The notes below the pieces were generated by a model. The model searched no databases, was not told where the DNA came from, and saw only the letters and a program-made list of their open reading frames with translations. This document shows, one piece after another, positions 9,985 through 22,183 of a DNA stretch of 64,000 bases; the first letter of the stretch is position 1, and the number at the start of each line of letters is the position of its first letter. The position numbers and the translations under genes were made by a program. Source of the DNA: Trichoderma breve (taxonomy: Eukaryota; Ascomycota; Sordariomycetes; Hypocreales; Hypocreaceae); the NCBI RefSeq assembly GCF_028502605.1, contig NC_079232.1:6572001-6636000 (forward strand). The letters run 5' to 3'.

Positions 9985-10755
9985 ATGCCAGCCTGGAACC
10001 CTTCAAAGCTCTCCTCATCTCTCCTCTTGAATATCCGCAATCACCCTATACTCTTCACCTCCGCAATAGCCATCATCCCCTTGGCCGCTCTCGCCATGCC
10101 CTCATACCATGGCTACATCGATCTTGGCCCCGGTGGCCTCCCGCACAATGTCTTCGGCTGGGTCCTTCAAGGCGCTCTACGCCCACTTACTCTGAAAAGC
10201 ACCCTTGACCATAGTGTCTTCAAAAAGCCCGGCGTTTCTGATTCATACGAACCTCATGGCACCACTCGATTCCTTCAAGAGCCGCTTGCACAGCGTCGAG
10301 GCGACAGACCAGTTATCCCAAACTACGTCGCGCCCCAGAGACAAGCCACAGAAAAGGGAGACAAGGCTCTCATGGACCGCATGAACAACCATCTGCAAGA
10401 CTTGGCAAGTCGTCATCCAGAGACACTGGCAGTGAAATCATCCGGCCTAGAAGCCAGAGACAATCCCGCACTTTGGCTCGTTGGCACCCCATTGCCAAAG
10501 TACCTGACGAAAAGCACAAAGGGAGAAATCGTCCACGTACACTCAGAAGCTAGCTCCCACATGGTCCTCAGCCTGACCGACGCGGAGGAAGCCATGGCGA
10601 AGGGGTGGGCTGAGCTGCACCCGCTAAGTGGCGTGATGGGACGGATTCCGCTGCCGTATGTCATGATCTATGCGCCAAGGGATGAGGAGGAGTTTGGGGT
10701 ATGGACAAAGTTTGTGGATGCGGCTATTGCGTTTACTACTGCGGGACAGCATTAG
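9985..10755 (+). CDS. Fungal luciferase (Luz)-like membrane-anchored protein, PF17648-type domain
   Basis: Single exon, 256 residues. A hydrophobic segment at about residues 21-39 (PILFTSAIAIIPLAALAMP) would anchor it in a membrane. The C-terminal domain has EIVHVHSEASSHMVLSL (residues 181-197, with His184, His186 and His192), GWAELHPLSG (207-216) and YVMIYAPRDEEEFGVW (225-240). The same order of a membrane helix, H-x-H, a GW..xHPLAG block and YAPR.EEE is what I recall for the luciferase Luz of luminous agarics (about 267 residues), which oxidises 3-hydroxyhispidin. Non-luminous ascomycetes carry homologues of unknown function, so luciferase activity should not be assumed. The ATG at 9985 is taken because it directly precedes the membrane segment. 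Confidence 0.8.
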   Translation: MPAWNPSKLSSSLLLNIRNHPILFTSAIAIIPLAALAMPSYHGYIDLGPGGLPHNVFGWVLQGALRPLTLKSTLDHSVFKKPGVSDSYEPHGTTRFLQEPLAQRRGDRPVIPNYVAPQRQATEKGDKALMDRMNNHLQDLASRHPETLAVKSSGLEARDNPALWLVGTPLPKYLTKSTKGEIVHVHSEASSHMVLSLTDAEEAMAKGWAELHPLSGVMGRIPLPYVMIYAPRDEEEFGVWTKFVDAAIAFTTAGQH

Positions 10756-11402
10756 CATTATGACGGCAGATAGCAATGGTTGCACTCTGCATGCTGGAGG
10801 AGGGGATAGCGGATGCGATGTGTCATTTTTCTCTTTTTAATACCCACGGTCACTCAACTCTTTTCATGGGCCATGTATCCAGAATAGTTCTCAATGTGAT
10901 TTCTTTCATATTGTATGAATTGGAGTTGCCTTTTGCCTGTGAAAACTGTTGAATGTAATGGCCGAAACCTGATATCTCATAATGATCGGGATCAGCGCCA
11001 GACGGCTACTCTCCTCACGTCAGAAAGCATAATGTGATAGCCACGGATGGAACTGATATCTATACTTCGAGTCATGGAGTGAAGAGTAGATGACCCTTTG
11101 GGATGAAGAATGTCAAACAGCAAATGACTTCGGTCAAGCAAATGATGGCGCAGATGATGACAATAAGACAAGCGAGCAGTGGTTGTTTTGAAGTTGCATT
11201 TGGTGCTCAGTTCTCAATCCCATGTAACCTATATGCTTTTTGCAAATGAACCTTTCCTGAGGCGCAGACTTGCCGGATATATACAAAATTGAGCAAGTCG
11301 ACGTAAAACCCATCCTTGACGATGCCAGACAGAGAAAACTCCCTCGGCATCTGTCTCGTAAATTAAGCATGCAGCAGCATTCTCTTCCACTCTTTGCATC
11401 TA
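10756..11402. other. Convergent intergenic spacer (3' ends)
   Basis: The spacer lies between the stop codons of the Luz-like gene (+) and RPC1 (-). It should hold both 3' untranslated regions and poly(A) sites. No gene or structured RNA was recognised. Confidence 0.5.
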
Positions 11403-14400
11403 TTAAATGCCCTTTAGCTTTCTCCTCTCCTTCTTTGCCTTAACCGTCTCCGCCCAGGCATCCTCGAAGAGCGTCTTCTTCGGCTTGACCTCCCACTCTT
11501 GAATGTTGAGCCTCCTGACAACCTGGAACGAACCTGTGCCGACACTCATCGTCTGTCCCATGATGATACACTCAGACACGCCCTCGATGCGGTCAGTCTT
11601 CATACCAGCGGCAGCCTCAAACAAATGGTCCGGCGTCTTTTCAAACGAGGCCAGCTGGAGGACGCTCTCTCGCATCTTGGAGAGACCGAAACGGGTGATG
11701 CCAAGGACCTCTCCCTTGAACGTCATGACATCGGCCAGCAGCTGGATATGACGCGGGTCAATGTCCATACCAGCCATGACGCTGGAAATCTCGTCGACAA
11801 TGGTGGTTCGAGCAGCCTCAATGCCGAGCACGTCACGAGCTTCCATGACGGAGTTGGAGCGTGACTTGGTGCCAATCACACCTTCCGTGGTCATGCATGC
11901 GCGCAATCCGTATCCCTCGACCAGAACGGTGTGTTCGCTCTGCTCAGAGGTCTGGATGATGGCTCTCGTTGCCTCGTTGTAGCCCGAGATGGGAACCTTG
12001 GGAAGCATGCGGCGGAGGTGGTTGACCCGCAAGAGGAAATCAGGGGCTTCTTCCGTCAAGGTAAGAGAGGCAAGACTGCGCTGTCGCTTCTTGGCTGCGT
12101 CGGGATCGACCCAGCTGTTGAGGACGTAGATCTTGATATAGTTGGGGCCGACGGAAATGTCTGTCGGCTGGATCTTGAGCTTCTTGAATTTGAGAATGGC
12201 TTCCGCAATGTCTATGACACCAATGCCAAGGTGCATGTTTTGCAGTGCCTCCATGTCAATGTACAAAACAATAGTACCTCGGTCACTGACCCATTCATCT
12301 TCAATCGCTTTTAGGACATCAATGACGTACGTCTTCTCGATTCGTCCCTTTACGATTTTTGCAGCCTCAATCTGCTTGTCGTTCAACAGAGGGCAGGTAA
12401 TGACAGGCGTACTGATATTCTTGGACGCGTTGATAATTTCCTTGATTCGGGGAACACCCTGAGTGATACTCATACCGGCGACACCTGCGAAATGGAAAGT
12501 CTTGAGCGTCATCTGTGTTCCCGGCTCACCAATGGACTGTGCTCCGACAGCACCCACAGCATGGCCGGGCTCGACGTGGGCCTTGTGATATCTCTCCAGG
12601 CACTCCTTGACAAACCTCTGCAGCGTCGTCATGGAGACTTTAGAAACTCGGTCAACACGAGCCAGCTGAGCCTTGAGATCTGCTGATGCGTCCGCAACCA
12701 CCTCGTCTTGGCTCGGGTTAGGATCCAACCCAACAAGTGCGCGGGCCTTGGACATTTTTTGTGCTCGATCGGAGACGTATGAATAGATTGTGTCAATAAA
12801 GCCTCGCGCGCTTTCGTGCTCGTCGAGAGCTTCGTCGGTAGGATCGGAATAGTCGAGCAGCGCGTTATCCACCAAGCGGCGTCTCTGGTAACGAAGCTTT
12901 TCCTTGTCCAGCATGCTACTGCACACTTCAAGCACTTCGTGAGGAAGCAACGATCTCTCGTTGTTGTCCCAGGTAGTGCTCTCCGCGTGAGTCCATGTGC
13001 GGTCAAACGCGACAGGCACTGCAGAACCCTCCATGTCGACAGGGTCGAGCTTATCGGCACCGAACTGGAATTGCACAATGGTTCCTGACGACGTCCTGAC
13101 AGTGTTGTCATATTGCGTCGAAAGATCCTCTAGGGACTTCATCAGACGTCTTGACATGTATCCTGTTTCTGCCGTTTTGACTGCGGTATCAATAAGACCT
13201 TCTCGTCCGGAGATGGCGTGGAAAAAGAACTCTGTTGGGAACAGCCCAGAATAGAAACTGTTGCGCACGAAACCCTTGGATGCTGGCTGGCGAGCGTTCT
13301 TATGGAAATGAGGCAAACTACGGTCCTGGAAACCATCAGGAACACGCTGACCACCAATAATCTGCTGTCCGACACAGGCAACCATCTGGGCGACGTTGAT
13401 GTGCAGACCCTTGGAACCGGAGTTGGCCATGATCAGCGGAGCATTGTTGCGGCTCAGTGTATCCACACACTGTTGACCAGCTTGCTGTCGAACCTTACTG
13501 AGGATACCAGAAATGGAAATCTCCAAGGTCTGCTCCATGTCACATCCGGCAGCCTTCTCAAGCTTGCCCTGCTTGAAGGTCTCGATCAGCGCGTCACTCT
13601 TGTCGTAGGCGTCCTGCACAAGCCTGTCTCTGGACTTGGTCAACTGGGTTATGGGAAAGACATCACCAACGCCGAGCGAAAAGCCCTGATTTCCTAGCTG
13701 TCTCGCGCACAGCTTGGTCAGCCTGTTCATGGCCATGACGGCATGATCGGGACCGAAATCTCGGAGGATAATGTAAAACACTGAATTCTTCTTGCCAGAG
13801 CCAATGATAGACTTGTCCATGCGACCACACATGACCTCAGAGTTTCGGATGACTAGCCAAGCGTCGTTTGGATCCATATCAGGACATTGCCCAGGTCTAG
13901 CTGAGTATTCTCTGCATCTTGCATCCAAGTTGACGAGGACGGGCGACTGCTTGTTCGGGCGCATAAGCACGTTGAAGATTTGCTTGCCTGTCCAGAGGGC
14001 TTCAGGCTTGATGATTGACGGCGGAGGAAGGTCAATTTGAGTATTACCATCCATCATGTGAGTGCAGATGTAAGAGAAAGCCTTTCTGTTATAAAACCTG
14101 TCCTTGCTGCTGAGAAGATAGGACGCGGTAATGAAATCCTGGGTGGCTGCAATAATGGGCTCTCCGTTCTTGGGCGTAGCCAAATTGTTCTTGACACCCA
14201 TGAGGGTAATTGCTTCGGCACGAGCTTCTTCGGACTGCGGAACGTGGAGGTTCATCTCATCACCGTCGAAATCGGCGTTGTAAGGTCCGCACACACATTC
14301 ATTTAGACGGAAAGTTCTCCATGGCCTAATCTTTGCAAGATGGCTCATGATACTGAGCTTGTGCAGTGACGGCTGTCGGTTAAAGAGAACCACGTCTCCA

Positions 14401-15963
14401 TCTTCGAGATGACGCTCGACGACATCGCCGATCCGCAGGTCTCGTGCAACAAGAGCCCTGTCACCAAATTGCAGGTCTTGCTTCCAGTTTCCGTTGTCTT
14501 TGATGACATGGTTGGCTCCGGGCCAGACCTTTGGCCCATTCAATATACACTGTCGTAGCTTCTCCAGGTTTTGGTTTTGGACTCGTTCAGGGAACGTCAA
14601 ATTTTTGGCCACAAGCTGAGGCACCGCTACTTGATTGATGCCCAAGTTGGGATCGGGTGAAATGACGGTTCGGCCGGAAAAGTCGACTCGCTTTCCGGAC
14701 AGGTTTCCTCTGAATCGTCCCTGCTTACCCTTGAGACGCTGGCAGAAGCCCCTGATGCTTTTCCCGAAGCCCGGTTGGTTAAGGCCGGGGACATCGCTGT
14801 TGACATACATGGCAATCTGCAACTGAAGGTACTCCCACTGCTCCATGATGGTCTGCATTGGTTTTCCTTTGTTCAAGGCTGTCCGGATCAGTCCGCTTAT
14901 GTAGACAATCTCGGCCAGCTTTGCAGTAAGATCATCTTCTGTACTGGCCCCTTCTTGTGCAACTGATGGTCGGATACACACGGGAGGAGCGGGAACAAAT
15001 TGCCAGATGAACATCTCGGGGCGACCCTCTGAAGGGTCAAGTCCAAGAAGCTCACAGTCTGTGGGGGTGATCATCTTGAAATGGTTGAGAACCCAAAGAG
15101 GGTTCAGATCCTCCATGGCCCTCACCAAATGCTTATCTAAATCGGGGTTCAGCTTCTTGGCCTCGTCAAACGAAGCATCAAAGGCAAGTTTGCTTTCCGG
15201 GGGCATCTTCTTTTGAGAGGTCGACTTCTTGTACGCGGAGAACTTGTCGTGCGTGAGCTTGAGGACTCCGACCTTTCGGATCTGGCCGTTGATTTCGCCG
15301 CAGTACGGACACTGCCTACATTTCCTGCACTGCTCGTTGATCTTTTTGCAAATCTGAGTTCGGCGAATGTTGTCAAGTCCCGGTCGTCGCAGGTCTTGTA
15401 GAAAAGACCGTCGCTCCTCTTCGGTGAGGAGAACTTTGGCACAGGTTTTGCACACATTCTGGAGAATTGTCTGGATAAAGCGAAGATAGCCGATGTGGAA
15501 AGCAGGGAGAGCCAGTCGGACGTGGCCAAAGTGACCGATACAAAACTTGAGGGGCTCTTGACAGGTGCCGCATTTGCCGGACTTGCTCGAGGTTCCCTGG
15601 GATAAGAGGGTTAGCAGGGTGCTGTATAAGACGCAGCAATTGCAGCGTTTACATATAGAGTAGCTTCTGAAGCTGGAGACTCACCATTCGCAGATCGAGA
15701 GCTCCATTGATGAGCGGAGATCTGTTGTTGTCGATATCATAGAGCATGCGCTGGGAAACTTCCAGCACACCTTGGTTGACAATGTCCTGGTTGGATCTAG
15801 CAAGCAGCTGCTGTTAGAAAGAAGAAACCTCGAGGAAGCTCCCTGAAGCAGAGACCAGACAGCCAAACACTCACTGGATGCCAAACTTGATGCCCTTGAA
15901 GCGCTTGGGCAGGTTGTCCGCAAGCTGCTCCTTGGTGGAGCTCACAAACGCGGCGTGCGCCAT
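11403..15963 (-). CDS. RPC1: RNA polymerase III largest subunit RPC1
   Basis: Largest, catalytic subunit of nuclear RNA polymerase III, which makes tRNA, 5S rRNA and other small RNAs. Three exons: 15963-15875 (MAHAAFVSSTKEQL...), 15796-15685 and 15596-11403, with donors GTGAGT in both cases and acceptors CTAG and CCAG; the joined frame gives 1464 residues, matching the roughly 1460 of yeast Rpc160. Seen in order: zinc-binding CGTCQEPLKFCIGHFGH across the start of exon 3, a second cysteine group CKTC and CRKCRQCPYC, the catalytic magnesium loop NADFDGDEMNLHVP near residue 510, the bridge-helix/trigger-loop region with GEPGTQMTLKTFHFAG and the Pol III-type VPRIKEIINASKNIST, and a C-terminus without heptad repeats. 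The last 4.2 kb is one uninterrupted exon. The gene is intact and ordinary; expression should be constitutive. Confidence 0.97.
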
Positions 15964-18530
15964 GATGTCGCCTCTTTTGGATTGGGATTCGTCTTTGTCG
16001 AGCTTGGATTTGCGCTGTCTATCATAAAGACATGATATTCGGTTCGGTATCCGAAGGCCCGGGCGAAGGCGACGCTGCGGCGGTCGGATTGGGATTGACG
16101 GGATTGATAGTAGGAAGATGAGGGTCTGGAAATAAATTTTGAGGTGTCAGTCATAGGTCGTCCCCCACCAAGCAATCGATAAGCCTGCAGCGTGCAGATA
16201 TAGCGCCCCACCTCCTATACTAGGCATGCTTTAGCGGGCTTTGCAGATTTATAGGCCACAGCGATCGCCTAAGCGATAGCTGCATTGGATTGGACCTATG
16301 ATGGATATGATGGAATAGCAATTGCTTCTATCTAATAGGTGTAATCTGAATAATATTCATGTATGTACGGGCATTTCAAGTATCTAACAGCGGAGATGGA
16401 GCTTCAAGAAGCTAGAACCTGTGAGTCATTCGCCAGGATTGCTGCGACTTCAGCTACGCTGAGGTCGGATGCTGTGAGATGCCGTCAGCCCTTACCTAGG
16501 CAATCAATGTTGGAATGCGCACTCCTTGATTCTACACATGCACCGTCAAGCGGGAGGACACAATCGACCGCGACATGAATAAGCGGAACACACAAACTCT
16601 AAACATGAGCACTCATCTCACAGTTTGACCATCACTACCTGCCACGGTACTGTAAGCGCATGGTTTTTTGACCTTGATATATGTTCAAATCTCTCCAGTC
16701 CCTGTCTTTCTGTCCCCCGCTGGACCAGATCTGTATCGCTTTTCGTGCAAATTTGAAGACCAGTCATATTACATAACTCTTCCATTCCTCAATGCTTTCC
16801 TCTGCTATCAATTTCCCTGTATCGTGGCACCATCGTAGTCTTACGTATGGAAAGGCCAATCAAGGTCTATGAGAAGTCGTAAATGAAAACATGGACCAAG
16901 TCATTGCTCCTTGACGTGGTAGGTCAACTTCCTTCACCATTCATTGAGTTAAAGTGAAAGGATGAAAACAGCCCATCTAATGACAAATAAAGCTACCCAG
17001 TGGCCACCACGTAAGGACACAGCGAATTACTCATGTCTCCCTTTGCTCTACCTAGCGCTTTGGTGATATATGCTATTTTGGGAAGAGATTCAGGGATTCG
17101 CACACGGCGATTCAGAATCTTGTCTTATAGCATTAATTATCTTATTGTGACTCAAACAAATGTGTCACGGGCCGCATTCTTAAGGGATATATTGTTCCGA
17201 GGACTGAAAATGGCCTTGGCGATGTCTCAATGCTCGGTGACTGCAGCTTCCAATCAGCCTCATTCACTATAAACCTAATAGCCACTATGGTGATCATGTC
17301 TATATCTGGTCAGAGATAAAGTATTCAGGCTGTTACTCAAAATTACGCTACGAATATGCCGGTCTGTGACGTGCATAGTGAGACAGCAGAAATGCTACCT
17401 TGCCTAGCTGGTTTAGGGAATCAGTATTCTGTGAAGTATCACATTGACTTTCCAGTTAACGATAAATCCATCAGCTTCGAAATACAGCTATCCTTTCAAA
17501 ATGACGATGATATCCTTCTTAGTTGCGGGAATGATGCTGTTGAACGAAGATGATAATTTGCCAAAGCACTCGTACGCGCTACGGTCGTCGGGAATACGAC
17601 TGGCAGGACAATCTTCTTGATAATACAGTATTTGACAAATCCTTTGCCGTAAGATACAGCATTATATGGCTGGCCAACTGACGTAGCTTACGAGCCGTGT
17701 CTCAGCCTTCCTCGGCCAAAGATAAGACGGATGTGACCACAGGCGGCTGGGAAAACGCCATGTCGGAAAGCAAAGCGTGTGTGATGAAGCTGTGATTGTG
17801 AGCTTAGCATCAAATTGAGACGCGTAGAATAGTGTATGGTGAATTACCATGGATTGGCTTATAACAAGCTGGAGTTATTTGGGTTTGTCGTTGTAACAAA
17901 GGTTGGATATGATGAGATGGGGGCCAGAGTAAATGTAGCCCATTGGCAGAGCTTACTAGATACATGTTCAGTTTGACCAGAGGCTCCGACAATGTTCAAA
18001 GAACTCTCACGGTAATATGATACCAATCACAGAAATGCGATTGTCAATGAGAAATCTGAATCAAACCTGGACCCCATGATAGATGGTCGTAGCCCTTGTG
18101 GATTATCACCCGAGTCATCTCAGTACATCACTTCCCGACGCCTATCATGACAGAAATGAAGAGATCCGATTGATGGAATAGAGCCAAGGCTTGCCGTGCA
18201 AGGAGGCAGTCACCTTTATAGCAAATGTCAATGTGATTCGGGACCACCGAAGTGAAGTTGGTCGGCAAAGATTTCTCCAGGAAAGGGGGACATGAGGTGG
18301 CGCACGAACAGAGGATCCGTCAAAGACGTTTGTCATGGAAAATTATAAAAGTCAAACGAAATCCCCTCATAAACTGGGCGAAGAACAACGGCAGCCGAGC
18401 TCTTAGCATCGACAAAAACTCATACTTCACAGATCCATAGCCCCGAGAGTTTACCCTCTGCCTCATCAACCACTTCAATCATCAAGAAGATCGAATAGCT
18501 GACCTTAATCAGAGCCACCTACTCATCGCC
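15964..18530. other. Intergenic: RPC1 promoter side and unassigned sequence
   Basis: About 2.6 kb without a supported gene. The part next to 15963 must hold the RPC1 promoter. Reading frames at 16363-16578, 17033-17272 and 17356-17553 (+) are short, lack motifs and are interrupted in every frame; part of this could be decayed sequence. No tRNA was found. Confidence 0.45.
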
Positions 18531-19238
18531 ATGATCTTCACTAAGAGTCTTCTCTCTATGACTGTCGCCGTGCTCCAGCTGGCTTCACTCTCTAGTGCTG
18601 GCATCGCCAACAGAGCCAATTCGGACGCAGCTGAAGTCACCTACTCGCACGATGGCAGAACTTGCTGCACTGGTGGCGAGCGTGGTGCTATCTTCAGCGA
18701 AGGCAAATGCGAGTACAATTCTCAAGCTCTGACTCCAAATCTGCCTGAAGACACCTATGTGACCAAATGCTGCTGGAATCAAAAAGTCAACGATTTTCAT
18801 GTTCATTTTGCCGATGTTCATGAAATGCGCAAAGTATCACCCGTGGAAATCACAGGAAATGCAACTGTGCCAATCGAGATATGCAATCTCGGCCTCAAGT
18901 GGAATATAACCGAGTACATCCTCACCGACGACTACCTCGACATCAATGTTGACCTGAACATTGATTGCGGACCATTCAACTTATCGGATAGAGAATGGAT
19001 TCGTATTCACTTCGACAGCTCTTATCGGGATTCCGGCGAGTTTGCTTATGAAATCAGTGCGGTTGGCCCAACCATCTATGCAACAATCACTTCCAAGATT
19101 CACCGCAGCGATTTCTCAGTCGACTTCCATGGGCAGCTCACCGGAACCGGAATCTTGAGCCAGCTAGATCAGTCGTTTGATAAGAATCTGAGGGCTGATG
19201 AGGTGGCAGCCATACTCTCTGAGGCAAATATTTGTTAG
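18531..19238 (+). CDS. Small secreted cysteine-containing protein, unknown family
   Basis: Single exon, 235 residues, no family recognised. The first 23 residues form a signal peptide (MIFTKSLLSMTVAVLQLASL then SSA, with likely cleavage before Gly24). The mature part has eight cysteines at 45, 46, 60, 80, 81, 118, 146 and 235, including two CC pairs (RTCC and TKCC), and the very last residue is a cysteine. Three N-glycosylation sequons are visible (NAT, NIT, NLS). The rest alternates short polar and hydrophobic stretches typical of beta structure. A secreted, disulphide-bonded protein or effector-like role is inferred from these features only. It stands alone between long non-coding flanks, which fits an accessory gene. 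Confidence 0.75.
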   Translation: MIFTKSLLSMTVAVLQLASLSSAGIANRANSDAAEVTYSHDGRTCCTGGERGAIFSEGKCEYNSQALTPNLPEDTYVTKCCWNQKVNDFHVHFADVHEMRKVSPVEITGNATVPIEICNLGLKWNITEYILTDDYLDINVDLNIDCGPFNLSDREWIRIHFDSSYRDSGEFAYEISAVGPTIYATITSKIHRSDFSVDFHGQLTGTGILSQLDQSFDKNLRADEVAAILSEANIC

Positions 19239-20275
19239 TGATAGGTATGAAGAATGGGGGTTCGGCATGGCAAATGGTATTGCGGGTATCTCTTCAACTC
19301 TGCCTCTCAAATGATTTACTCTATCTGATCCGAGATTGATGCTTGAGCAAAATGATATGGATCTCCTCATAATGCAATTGATCGATGGCAGATCATTCTA
19401 AACACTTTGTGAAAATGTACTTGAAGTGAGATCAACTAGGAGAGCATACTGATAGTCGAGGATTATGATATGTAGCAATTCAGGCTGGGCTGTAGAACAT
19501 GTCAGACCTGATGACATTAACGCAATCAAGCAACGAGAATATACATACCTTTACATACCCTGCTATATCGATGGTGTCAAAGAAAGAGGTGGGGATAATG
19601 CCTTTAATTCCTTATTATATCTTACCGTAATGATGAGCGCGATTCGATAGAGGAAGTCTCGATTAACAAAACCCTGTTGGTTGGGTATTTCAATCCGCAT
19701 ATGCAGAACGATGCTGTAAGCTGCCTCAAGAACGAAGAAAGCTACTATTCACTAGTTTGACACCACTCGTGTATCGATCATTTTCGTTATAGCCCGGGGA
19801 ATGAACAAAATCCCTGTATAAAGAGGAGAAAGGTCACGGCATTGAGATTGCTGCTGAATCTATCTGGCAGAGATGGACACGGTGGTGTCTATAACCGTTG
19901 GGCTTCTTCTAATGGCCGTTTCTTGTACAAGAGAAGAAACATCACGTCTTTCTCATTTATCGACCCCCTTCGTACGTTACTCAATCACTTGTAAATAGCT
20001 TCACTGATAAACATGTCGAATGTCATTTGGTATTAGATTTTTCGAATCATCGTAAAAGCATTCTTGCACGTAGTATTTATTGTTCCCCTGGCTCCCAAAA
20101 CGCCGGATGCCCCTCCCAGACGAGTCTGTGACGATATGCCCCGAATTAAAAAGCATAAAAAAGAAGATCCCCCTGACACAACGGTATACAACCTGAGCTT
20201 GTTTTGACTGCGTCATTCTCATCATGTCTGGCATGTTATACAGGTAGAAAAGGCAAACTATGGTTAGAACGCCCT
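19239..20275. other. Intergenic spacer, no gene seen
   Basis: AT-rich spacer between the secreted-protein gene and the 3' end of IWS1. Only short reading frames are present (for example 19465-19650 +). The right part should be the IWS1 3' untranslated region. Confidence 0.5.
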
Positions 20276-21675
20276 CTAGGCAGCCCTCTTCTTGCTCTTT
20301 TGCGTCATCTTTCTGAAAGCCTCCATACCTCCAGCACCAAGAGGTCGGTGATCGGTGTTCCTAGTTCCGTCAAAGGTGCTCTTGGGGGCAATGGTGTAGC
20401 TAGCAGGGAGATTAACCATGCGAGCCCGATTGCCACCGCCCACAGGAGCAAGCATCCGCTCACGCTCGGCATCACGGGCGGACTGGGCAGGTCGCTGAGA
20501 CAAGGTAAACTGAGAGCCTTGCTTGCGGCGTTGAGCCAACTTGGCAGCCCTGTAACATGGGGTTAGCAAATGCATGATGGACATGAAAAGAAAACAGAGA
20601 ATATACGTACTCGTAATCGAACTCGCGAGTCTCAATATGGCGCTTCTTGTAGTCGTCGGTACGCTTGAGAATTGGACGGCTCCACTCTCCCAGCAGCCTC
20701 TCGGCCATTCGCTTGATGCTGGGCTCTGGCTTCTTGCTCCTTGTATAGAACAAGACGACCTTGCCGATTCCACTGCTCAAAAGGGCCTCCTTTTCTATGT
20801 TGAGACGCGTCAGAGCCGTGAAAATGTCCCGCTGAATGTTGTAGGCGGGCAGCGAGCCGTCGTTGAGCGGTTCCAGAAAGAACTTGACATGCTGCAAGAA
20901 GTTTGTGTCGGGGTCGAGCACGGCATGTTGTACGTTGTTGCGGTTCAACAGGCCAGCAACTTCAGGGAGTAGCTTGAGCTTGTGGAGGGCAGGTTGTCCA
21001 GCTTCACGCGCTTGGTTATCCGCCTGACAGGCACGCTCCATCTGGACCTTGAGCGCAGCCAGTTGTTCGTCAATCTCGTCTTCGAGATCCTGTTCGTCGG
21101 CGGTCAATTTCAAGATCCCTCCACCAGAATCTTCATGCAAGAGAACTCACAATCTCGTCCTTTCTCCGGCGCTTCGGGGCAGCTCCACGGCTCTTCATGG
21201 CCGCATCCAGAGCCCTGTCAATTTCGCGATTCTGTCGCTGTTCCGGCGTGAGGTTTTCATCGTTCTCCTCGGGCTGTGGCGATGTGGGCTTGACTCTTGG
21301 GCGCCTCTCGGTTTCCGCACGCTTCCTTCGCGGCTTCTTCTCTGCTTCGCCGCTGGAGCCATCGTTCATGGACGCATCGTCATCTCGTTCCCTGCGCTTC
21401 TCGCGGCGAGTCTCTCTCGGCTTCTTGGAGGTCTTTTCGCCTTCGGCACGCTTGCGTTTGGTGGCCTTAAGAGTACGGGCTATGTCCTCGTCAATCTCCA
21501 CCGGCCGATCCTCAATGTTTGCCGTCTCGGGATCGTAATCTTCAAACTGGTTCTCGTCGATTTCCGACAGCAGATCTGAGTCGCGGTCAGAGTCGGCATC
21601 GGCCACCTCATCCTGGAATTCCTGCTCCTGGCCATCATCGACTGGCTCGTTGGCCGGCGAATCGAGGTCAGACAT
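20276..21675 (-). CDS. IWS1: Transcription elongation factor IWS1 (Spn1)
   Basis: IWS1/Spn1 binds elongating RNA polymerase II and Spt6. Three exons: 21675-21151, 21089-20611 and 20549-20276, with introns GTGAGT..CAG (61 bp) and GTACGT..CAG (61 bp); the joined product is 425 residues. The N-terminal 175 residues are acidic then basic and repetitive (DENQFEDYDPE, KKPRETRREKRRERDDD), the disordered part seen in IWS1. The conserved domain follows: ALHKLKLLPEVAGLLNRNN, GSLPAYNIQRDIFTALTRL, GIGKVVLFYTRSKK and RMAERLLGEWSRPIL, which is the TFIIS N-terminal/LW domain. The C-terminus (PLGAGGMEAFRKMTQKSKK) also fits. It is divergent to BRL1, with a 508-bp promoter between the two start codons. Confidence 0.95.
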
Positions 21676-22183
21676 TGTTCGAAGCTCAGTTCGTGCTGAT
21701 CGGGACGGCAGGTGAGAGAAGACTGAGGCAATTAAAACGTCTAATCTCGCGGGAATGGATCCGAGATTCGAATGGAATTCTCGTTGCCAGCAATGGGGTG
21801 AACCTGAGGAGAAAGTGAGACAGTCTTGAGCTGGGAAAAAAGGTTCATTCCATCTGGTTGCCTTTGAGATGCAGCGCGTTGCTGACATAATCATTCTTGG
21901 GGTGAAACTAATGCGGTGCAGCCTCAGGCACCAAGCTAGTTTTTTGTTTACTCTGGCCCAGGCTAATTGGTTGCCACTGACGATTGGCACATGTCCGGCA
22001 TTCAAGGTCGCTAATAAACAACCCATGCAAATCGACGCTTACATATTGGTGCAGCATATCCCGGAACCTTCATCATGCATTGCACAAGCTGTTACTTTTG
22101 CACCTCGCTCGTTTAGAATCGCATCACATCGCTTCACTTCGCATCGCAGCGCATCACCACCATTTTTTTTTTCCAGCGTCGCG
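21676..22183. promoter_or_regulatory. Bidirectional IWS1/BRL1 promoter with 4 x 10-bp repeat
   Basis: 508 bp lie between the divergent start codons at 21675 (-) and 22184 (+). Near the BRL1 side, 22119-22158 is four tandem 10-bp units: TCGCATCACA, TCGCTTCACT, TCGCATCGCA, GCGCATCACC. A T9 run at about 22163-22172 follows. The repeat probably lies in the BRL1 leader. Confidence 0.6.
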
